DNA of 64,000 bases, taken from the NCBI GenBank assembly GCA_004794655.1, contig SMMW01000623.1, forward strand, positions 434,001-498,000. Reading direction: 5' to 3'. Numbering within the stretch: position 1 is the stretch's first letter; the number at the start of each line of letters is the position of its first letter. Made by a program: the position numbers and the translations under genes. This DNA is from Marisa cornuarietis (lineage: Eukaryota > Mollusca > Gastropoda > Architaenioglossa > Ampullariidae). The notes below the pieces were generated by a model, which was not told the DNA's origin, searched no databases, and saw only the letters and a program-made list of their open reading frames with translations. Of this stretch, positions 57,401 to 64,000 are shown one piece after another.

Positions 57401-57535
57401 GAATGTGGTCAGTAAATGTTATAGAAGGCTATACAGAATGTGGTCAGTAAATATTATAGAAGGCTATACAGAATGTGGTCAGTAAATGTTATAGAAGGCT
57501 ATACAGAATGTGGTCAGTAAATATTATAGGACATA
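57401..57535. repeat. 35-bp tandem repeat, about 4 copies
   Basis: The unit is GAATGTGGTCAGTAAATGTT + ATAGAAGGCTATACA, with TGTT/TATT variants. Confidence 0.9.
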
Positions 57536-57573
57536 CAGCATAGACAATTCCTATTGCATCATGATGAAGGCAT

Positions 57574-59555
57574 TATAATAATAATAATAATAATAGTGAA
57601 GATTTTTATAGCGCATATTCACACTTGTAGAGAGTATGCTCTTAGCGCTTAAAACGAGGAAGAGACGTGGACTAAGTAGACACAGAACACAGGGGACGAA
57701 AGAAAACGACAGTACTGACAAAAACAGAAAACAAAAGGCATCAAGTAACAGGAACAGAGAAAAATAGTGATGGGTAAAGTAGCAAGAGGGAAGGGGGGGT
57801 AAGGACTAGCATTGTGGACTAGGAGTAGTGCTCAAGGAAGAGGTGCGTTTTCAGTGCAGATTTGAAAGATTCAATTGTAGGAAGGTGGCGGATATGGAAA
57901 GGAAGAGAGTTCCATTGTTTTGCAGCACAGTAGCCAAAAGTCCTGTGACCATATGTTGTTGTTCTGGTGACAGGAACAGTCAGAGTACGGTCGTCAGAGG
58001 AAGAGCGGAGTTGTCTGGCGGAGAGTAAGGGATGAGAAGTTCAGAGAAATAGTCAGGACAGGAGCCAGCAAAGAAATTAAAACACAGCACAGACAGTTTG
58101 TACTGAATGCCAGAACGGACGGGTAGCCAGTGTAGGAAACGAAGGAGAGGAGTGACATGGTCCCGTTTCCTTGCTCTAAGCACCAGACGCGCAGCGGAGT
58201 TCTGTACTCTCTGGAGTCTCTGAATGAGGGATGAGGGGCAGCCTGCCAGCAGGGAGTTGCAGTAGTCAAGTCGTGAAAGAACAAACGCACAGACAAGAGT
58301 GTTGGTAGCGCGTGTAGAGAGAAAGTGACGGATGGCACTGATCTTATGGAGCTCATAGTAGGCAGACTGACAGACAGCTGTAACATGTTTATCAAGGGTC
58401 ATGTCATCAGTGACAATAAATCCCAGATTCCTAACAGATGAGGTGAAGGTGATGTTGCTGTCGCCCACCTTGATGTGATTGGGCAGACTGACTAGTGAAG
58501 GTTGATGTCTTCTTCTATGGCACAAGAGGGCTTCCGTTTTATCATCATTTAGTTTGAGCTTGTTTTTTACCATCCAGCCCTTGACATCACTGATACAAGC
58601 TTCTATAGAGCTAATAGCAGAGTGAGACTCAGCCGGCGGAGTGGAACAGTAAAGCTGCGTGTCATCAGCATAGGATTGATGAGAAACCTGGTGAGACCGG
58701 ATGCGAGATGAAAGTGGTTTAGTATACAGGATGAACAGGACTGGGCCAAGTACTGAGCCTTGGGGAACACCACAGAGAGGTGGAGCAGGGCGAGATGTCT
58801 GACCATCGACTACCACAGTCTGGGTCCTATCAGTGAGATAGGAGTTGAACCATGAGAGGGCAGGTCCAGAAATCCCGTAGAGGGTGTGGAGTCTGTGAAG
58901 AAGCAGAGAGTGGTCTATAGTGTCAAATGCAGCAGACAGGTCCAGTAGGGTTAATGGAGAGACATCACCACTGTCAAGAGCAGATAATATGTCTGTTGTT
59001 ACTTTAATAAGAGTGGTCTCGGTGCTGTGGAAAGGTCTATATGGCGACTGAGCTTGTGGGATAAGATGGTGCTCTTGTAAGTAGGCCCAGAGCTGTGTCA
59101 AAACAATTTTCTCTATGATCTTAGAGAGAAAAGACAAGTTGGAGACTGGGCGGTAGTTGTTTAGCACATTGACATCAAGCGTGGATTTCTTTAGAAGTGG
59201 CCTCACCACCGCATTCTTGAACAGAGATGGGAAAACACCTGACGACAGGCTGACATTTACAATATTTGTGATGGCAGGAAGTAGAGTATCTAAGCACTCG
59301 AGGAGAAGGCTTGTGGGCATCGGATCTAACTCGCAGGTTGTTGCTTTAGCTTTTAGGATAACCGCTTTCACATCGGTCTCAGAGACTGGTAGGAACTTGG
59401 TCATGGAGCATCCTGGGAGGGCATCACAGGAGATGCTGTCAAGCGCCGACACAGAGTCTAATGATGTTCGAATGTCCGATATCTTGCTGGTGAAATAATC
59501 ACTAAAAACTTGCGGCAACAGTGAAGCAGGGTAGGTAGTAGGCAGTGGTGTTGCT
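57574..59555 (-). mobile_element. CR1-like LINE, 5'-truncated
   Basis: In element orientation it starts inside the endonuclease-RT linker near 59555 (LPTTYPASLLPQVFSDYF) and runs through the reverse transcriptase. It ends in a short untranslated tail with GCGCTATAAAAATC and an (ATT)n repeat at 57574-57596. The 5' truncation and the microsatellite-like tail are typical of CR1/Jockey-group LINEs. Confidence 0.9.
57819..59518 (-). pseudogene. CR1-like reverse transcriptase, nearly intact, one frameshift
   Basis: 512 codons are open from 59518 to 57980 with LLDLSAAFDTIDHSLLLHRL (palm Asp), GVPQGSVLGPVLFILYT, SYADDTQLY (catalytic YADD), LKLNDDKTE and the C-terminal LSRLDYCNSLLAG and QRVQNSAARLV motifs. 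Near 58025 a one-base frame change occurs. The usual C-terminal end (TTTYGHRTFGYCAAKQWNSL...LFLEHYS) continues in another frame to TAG at 57819-57821. Upstream, the frame is closed by a TGA just before the truncation point. The endonuclease domain is absent, so it cannot be autonomous. The family normally targets and primes at its own 3' tail. Confidence 0.9.
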
Positions 59556-59885
59556 GTCTTAGATCAAGGTGTTTGTGGTTGATGATGATGTCAACAAACC
59601 TACCAGTACCATCTGTGGACACAATCTACGCCCAGTGCAGAGTACACAAGACAGGCTGATGCTTCCCACCCGGCCGGTGGCCTGTTCTGTCTCATGCCCT
59701 CTGGGATCAGGCTGGAACTTCCCGCTTGAGAAACAGTTTCTTTACCGAAACAGTAGCCTTCCTGAACTCCGCCGTAGCTCGTGTCCAGACTAATAATAGT
59801 TGAATGCGTCTCTTCGTAGTCTGTGAGAGTCATGCATGGTGCAAGTGGCCGAATATAAAGCATCCGTGTGTGCCTGGTGTCTATG
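59556..59885. other. Possible older LINE remnant or spacer
   Basis: The plus strand is open for about 75 codons (59569-59793), with RYRNSxLPE-like text resembling the C-terminal end of other LINE ORFs. The similarity is weak and I cannot assign it. Confidence 0.25.
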
Positions 59886-60155
59886 GGGACTCTGAAATGT
59901 GGGGGTAGTGTGTAGTCAGTGTGGATGGATGTGTAATATGTGTGGGTAGTGTGTAGTCAGTGTGTGTGAATGTGTTTGGTAGTGTGTAGTCAGTGTATAG
60001 TATGTGTGGGGAGTGTGTAAGTGTGGGTGAATGTGTGTAGTCAGTGTGGATGAATGTGTGTAGCCAGTGTGAGTGAATGTGTGGGTAGTGTGTAGTCAGT
60101 GTGAATGTGTGGGTAGTATGTGTGAGTAGTGTGTAGTCGGTGTGTGTGTGTGTGT
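59886..60155. repeat. Irregular GTGTGTAGTCAGTGTG minisatellite
   Basis: Repeats of GGGTAGTGTGTAGTCAGTGT + GAATGT with irregular spacing, ending in a (GT)n run at about 60140. Confidence 0.88.
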
Positions 60156-60500
60156 ATATGAAAGGAGGGAGAGAGAGTAAGCCAGAAAGGTACATCGTGT
60201 CTGTATGTGTTTGCATGTGATTGGTATTTGTGGAGTAAGTAGCGGCCATCGTCATTTCAAATTCCTAGTGTAATGTCACTTGGCAAATGAGCGATTGTTG
60301 TTCTAAATGTGAGAAGTTCTGTATGATGAGCAGTATATAATACTTCATACTGCTAAATGTTTATGAAATGTGCCTATAAGCTAGTGTGATGTACAGCAAC
60401 AACTCTGGGCGAGATGCGACTCGCATGTTCACCAGTCACACATAGTAGTTCAGAGGTCACGTGACCGCTGATTGCAATAGGCCCCAATACAACTGGTCAT

Positions 60501-60830
60501 GTGACCCCACAGCACGTGACATGGGACCGGCTGTCGCCACTTCCACTCCTACGAGTCACGTGGGTGCCAACAGAGGCGATTAGGGTAGGACAGGAGAATT
60601 GTTTGTCCGCAGGTAAGGGTATAATATATGGTATACAGTATACACCCTATACTTACGGCTCTCGCCCAGGGCCCTGCGTGCTGCTAAGACCGCCTGAGGT
60701 GCCAGACATGTACAGCCACAGAAAACACATCGGGTTCCTCCTCCTGCCATCTTTGACAGCGTTAGGGTTCATGTACGGCTGTCGGCTGGCCAATAGTGTC
60801 AGAAACTTTTGTCACAAGTTGACGATATGA
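60501..60830 (+). CDS. Possible small membrane-protein gene, convergent with the caspase
   Basis: The frame from ATG 60501 is open through to TGA at 60828-60830. A good donor (CCGCAG|GTAAGGGT at 60612/60613) and acceptor (GGCTCTCGCCCAG at 60669) define a 57-nt potential intron that is a multiple of three. Both the spliced form (about 90 residues) and the retained form keep the frame. The C-terminal part has a basic start (MYSHRKH) and a hydrophobic helix IGFLLLPSLTALGFMYGC, which suggests a single-pass membrane protein. No family was recognised. The stop is about 130 bp from the caspase stop on the other strand. It may also be the last exon(s) of a longer gene. Confidence 0.4.
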   Translation: MTPQHVTWDRLSPLPLLRVTWVPTEAIRVGQENCLSAGKGIIYGIQYTPYTYGSRPGPCVLLRPPEVPDMYSHRKHIGFLLLPSLTALGFMYGCRLANSVRNFCHKLTI

Positions 60831-60957
60831 GGGGAAAATGACATGTCTCGCTCACAAACATCTCTTGATGCCACATTCTCATGACACGTGACCAGACATC
60901 TCACTCACACCGACACTTCACGTGACCAGATGCTACTATATATAGTCTGAGCTGAGG

Positions 60958-61644
60958 TCACCGTATGTCCTGTTTCTTGGGGCGGAAGTGCACGTATCTG
61001 GTGAGCATGGAGACGAAGCACGGCATCTGCTTCATGCTGTCCGTGAATTCCTTGTCGCAGCAGGATGCGAACTCGTAGGCCACAATGCGATTGACGTGCG
61101 TTAGCATGTGCAGCAGCTCCATCTTGCCGCCGTAGTTGTCCAGCACGATGCACAGCGCCTGCATGAACCATGACCCCTCCTGATTGTTGCGCCACGAGAA
61201 GTAGCCTGTAGTCACACACACACACACACCGGCACACGTATTTCACACACGCACACACACACCGTCAGGCGCAAGTGTTACATAATTTCAACAAATGCAG
61301 TCAAGAGCAGTGTTCAGTGTGAATAACAAGGAAGACCCTAGCTGATCACGTGACTACCTTTCAATTCCAATTCCAACACACGGTAGAGTGTGTAAGATGC
61401 GTGCGTGTGTAAGATGTCCTGGCACGGTAGAGTAAGCGTGCGTGCGTGTGTAAGATGACCTGGCACGGTAGAGTAAGCAAAGAGAATGTGTGTGTGTGTG
61501 TGTGTGTGTAAGATGACCTGGCACGGTAGAGTAAGCAAAGAGAATGTGTGTGTGTGTGTGTAAGATGACCTGGCACGGTAGAGTAAGCAAAGAGAATGTG
61601 TGTGTGTGTGTAAGATGACATGGCACGGTAGAGTAAGCAAAGAG

Positions 61645-61677
<33 letters not shown>

Positions 61678-62509
61678 TGACCTGGCACGGTAGAGTAAGC
61701 AAAGAGAATGTGTGTGTGTGTGTGTGTGTAAGATGACATGGCACGGTAGAGAAAGCAAAGAGAATGTGTGTGTGTGTGTGTTTGTGTGTGTGTGTAAGAT
61801 GACCTGGCACGGTAGAGTAAGCAAAGAGTAAGTGTGTGTGTGTGTAAGATGACATGGCACGGTAGAGTAAGCAAAGAGAATGTGTGTGTGTGTGTGTGTG
61901 TGTGTAAGATGACCTGGCACGGTAGAGTAAGCAAAGAAAAAGTGTGTGTGTGTAAGATGACCTGGCACGGTAGAGTAAGCAAAGAGAATGTGTGTGTGTG
62001 TGTGTGTGTGTGTAAGATGACATGGCACGGTAGAGTAAACAAAGAGAAAGTGTGTGTGTGTGTGTGTGTGTGTGTAAGATGACCTGGCACGGTAGAGTAA
62101 GCAAAGAGAATGTGTGTGTGTGTGTGTGTAAGATGACATGGCACGGTCGAGTAAGCAGAGAGAAAGTGTGTGTGTGTGTGCGTGCGTGTGTAAGATGACC
62201 TGGCACGGTAGAGTAAGCAGAGAGAAAGTGTGTGTGTGTGTGTGTGTAAGATGACCTGGCACGGTAGAGTAAGCAAAGAGAAAGTGTGTGTGTGTGTAAG
62301 ATGACCTGGCACGGTAGAGTAAGCAAAGAGAAAGTGTGTGTGTGTGTAAGATGACCTGGCACGGTAGAGTAAGCAAAGAGAAAGTCAGCCTCAACCGGTA
62401 GTCGGCGGGTGTTGACGGTTGCGTCGATGACGTCTTCAACCGGTAAGAGGGAGAGCTGTGAGTCGGACACTTCTCCCTCTGCCACCTCCTTGGAGCTCAC
62501 TCGGCACGC
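60958..62509 (-). CDS. Caspase-3/7-like executioner caspase, last two exons (partial)
   Basis: The exon 62509-62356 begins directly after an acceptor (CCTGTTACAG) with ACRVSSKEVAEG. This is the catalytic-cysteine pentapeptide (Q)ACRx, followed by an acidic inter-subunit linker with candidate Asp cleavage sites (EGEVSD, VEDVID), then LPVEADFLFAYSTVPG. After a phase-1 intron the final exon 61205-60958 reads YFSWRNNQEGSWFMQALCIV (SWR holds the Arg of the P1-Asp pocket), LLHMLTHVNRIVAYEFAS and KQMPCFVSMLTRYVHF, then TGA. This is the small (p10-12) subunit of an effector caspase, a cytosolic Asp-specific cysteine protease of apoptosis. Upstream exons (prodomain, most of the large subunit, catalytic His) lie beyond 64000. 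The residue after ACR is Val instead of the usual Gly. The intron is a minisatellite of exon-end copies. Confidence 0.92.
61385..62355 (-). repeat. Caspase intron minisatellite made of exon-end/5' splice site copies
   Basis: About 18 tandem units. In gene orientation each reads CTTTCTCTTTGCTTACTCTA + CCGTGCCAG|GTCATCTTAC, then a (CA)n run of variable length. The first part is the last 29 nt of the preceding caspase exon (residues FLFAYSTVPG), and GTCATC is the donor hexamer of the real exon. About five units have CAT|GTCATC instead of CAG|GTCATC. The array fills almost the whole intron up to about 180 bp before the final exon. Confidence 0.95.
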
Positions 62510-62795
62510 CTGTAACAGGTTACAGTGATATCACTACACGTCTGTAACATGTTACAGTGATATCACTTCACGCCTGTAACAGGTTACAGTGATATCACTA
62601 CACGCCTGTGCCATGCTACAGTGACATAAGTATACGCCCGTAAAATGTTACAGTGATATCAGTTCATGCCTTTGACATGTTACAGTGATATCGGTACACG
62701 TCAGTGACGTGTTACAGTGATATTAGTATACGCCTGTAACACGTTACAGTGACGTCAGTACTTGCTTGTAACAGGTTACAGTGATATCAGTACAT
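62510..62795. repeat. ~41-bp tandem repeat upstream of the caspase active-site exon
   Basis: About seven diverged copies of CGCCTGTAACAGGTTACAGT + GATATCACTACA. In gene orientation the acceptor of the active-site exon (ACCTGTTACAG|GCG) is the first unit, so the other copies repeat a CCTGTTACAG|GCG acceptor-like sequence. TGTAACAGGTTACAG is also a near-palindrome. Confidence 0.88.
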
Positions 62796-62814
62796 GGCAG
62801 TCACATGTTAGCAC

Positions 62815-64000
62815 AGTAATATCAGTACACGGTAACACCCACTACATCACCAACACACAGAGTGAGATCATACACAGTCAGTACACGGTAACACCCATTA
62901 CATCACCAACACACAGAGTGAGATCATACACAGTCAGTAATATCAGTACACGGTAACACCCACTACATCACCAACACACAGAGTGAGATCATACACAGTC
63001 AGTAATATCAGTACACGGTAACACCCACTACATCACCAACACACAGAGTGAGATCATACACAGTCAGTAATATCAGTACACGGTAACACCCACTACATCA
63101 CCAACACACAGAGTGAGATCATACACAGTCAGTAATATCAGTACACGGTAACACCCACTACATCACCAACACACAGAGTGAGATCATACACAGTCAGTAA
63201 TATCAGTACACGGTAACACCCACTACATCACCAACACACAGAGTGAGATCATACACAGTCAGTAATATCAGTACACGGTAACACAGTCAGTAATATCAGT
63301 ACACGGTAACACCCACTACATCACCAACACACAGAGTGAGATCATACACAGTCAGTAATATCAGTACACGGTAACACCCACTACATCACCAACACACAGA
63401 GTGAGATCATACACAGTCAGTAATATCAGTACACGGTAACACCCACTACATCACCAACACACAGAGTGAGATCACACACAGTCAGTAATATCAGTACTGA
63501 TAACACCCACTACATCACCAACACACAGAGTGAGATCATACACAGTCAGTAATATCAGTACACGGTAACACAGTCAGTAATATCAGTACACGGTAACACC
63601 CACTACATCACCAACACACAGAGTGAGATCACACACAGTCAGTAATATCAGTTCACGGTAACACCCACTACATCACCAACACACAGAGTGAGATCACACA
63701 CAGTCAGTAATATCAGTACTGATAACACCCACTACATCACCAACACACAGAGTGAGATCATACACAGTCAGTAATATCAGTACACGGTAACACAGTCAGT
63801 AATATCAGTACACGGTAACACCCACTACATCACCAACACACAGAGTGAGATCACACACAGTCAGTAATATCAGTACACGGTAACACAGTCAGTAATATCA
63901 GTACTGATAACACCCACTACATCACCAACACACAGAGTGAGATCATACACAGTCAGTAATATCAGTTCACGGTAACACCCACTACATCACCAACACACAG
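62815..64000. repeat. 65-bp minisatellite running off the right edge
   Basis: Highly homogeneous copies of CACGGTAACACCCACTACAT + CACCAACACACAGAGTGAGATCATACACAG + TCAGTAATATCAGTA. Shorter units CACGGTAACACAGTCAGTAA also occur. The array is in the next caspase intron. Confidence 0.95.

Noticed and set aside
61361..62500. 379-codon minus-strand protein with HTHTHT repeats
   Set aside because: Only its first ~49 codons are the caspase exon. The rest is read-through of the intron array.

Overview
The window is animal nuclear DNA. Genes are split by GT-AG introns and no bacterial operon structure is present. The recognisable genes are a NAF1 orthologue, a TIMM23 orthologue, the 3' part of an executioner-type caspase, and two tandem claudin/PMP22-like tetraspan genes. 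tRNA-derived SINEs, a CR1-like LINE and a Ty3/Gypsy LTR element suggest an invertebrate, plausibly a mollusc or other lophotrochozoan. That taxonomic guess is an inference and no species-level marker was seen.

Layout. 1-3.3 kb is one large ~37-bp minisatellite, followed by a possible short terminal exon (3457-3533). From 8.5 to 25.8 kb lies tetraspan gene A. It has three exons with phase-1 introns, and its introns are packed with minisatellites. Intron 1 also carries a complete-ended Gypsy element (11191-16731) inserted into one of these arrays. From 32.1 to 35.9 kb lies tetraspan gene B, with the same exon and phase plan. More minisatellites run to about 39.6 kb. From 40.8 to 55.2 kb lies a head-to-head pair, NAF1 on the minus strand (8 exons, 760 codons) and TIMM23 on the plus strand (7 exons, 200 codons). 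This pair has almost no tandem repeats. A 5'-truncated CR1-like LINE follows at 57.6-59.55 kb. A possible small two-exon gene on the plus strand (60.5-60.8 kb) converges on the caspase gene (minus strand, 60958-62509 and beyond the right edge).

About one third of the window is minisatellite, with a sharp boundary: the arrays fill the tetraspan and caspase neighbourhoods and nearly vanish in the NAF1/TIMM23 block.

The two strongest observations are these. (1) The caspase intron array is made of tandem copies of the end of the preceding caspase exon, including its 5' splice site. A similar relation is seen at the stop codon of tetraspan gene A and, in duplicate, at the possible exon at 3.46 kb. 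(2) The Gypsy element keeps LTRs, a tRNA-Trp-type primer binding site, a polypurine tract, gag, a zinc knuckle and protease, but its reverse transcriptase and integrase are missing. A coiled-coil coding segment, fused in frame after the protease, sits in that place and looks like a captured cellular cDNA.
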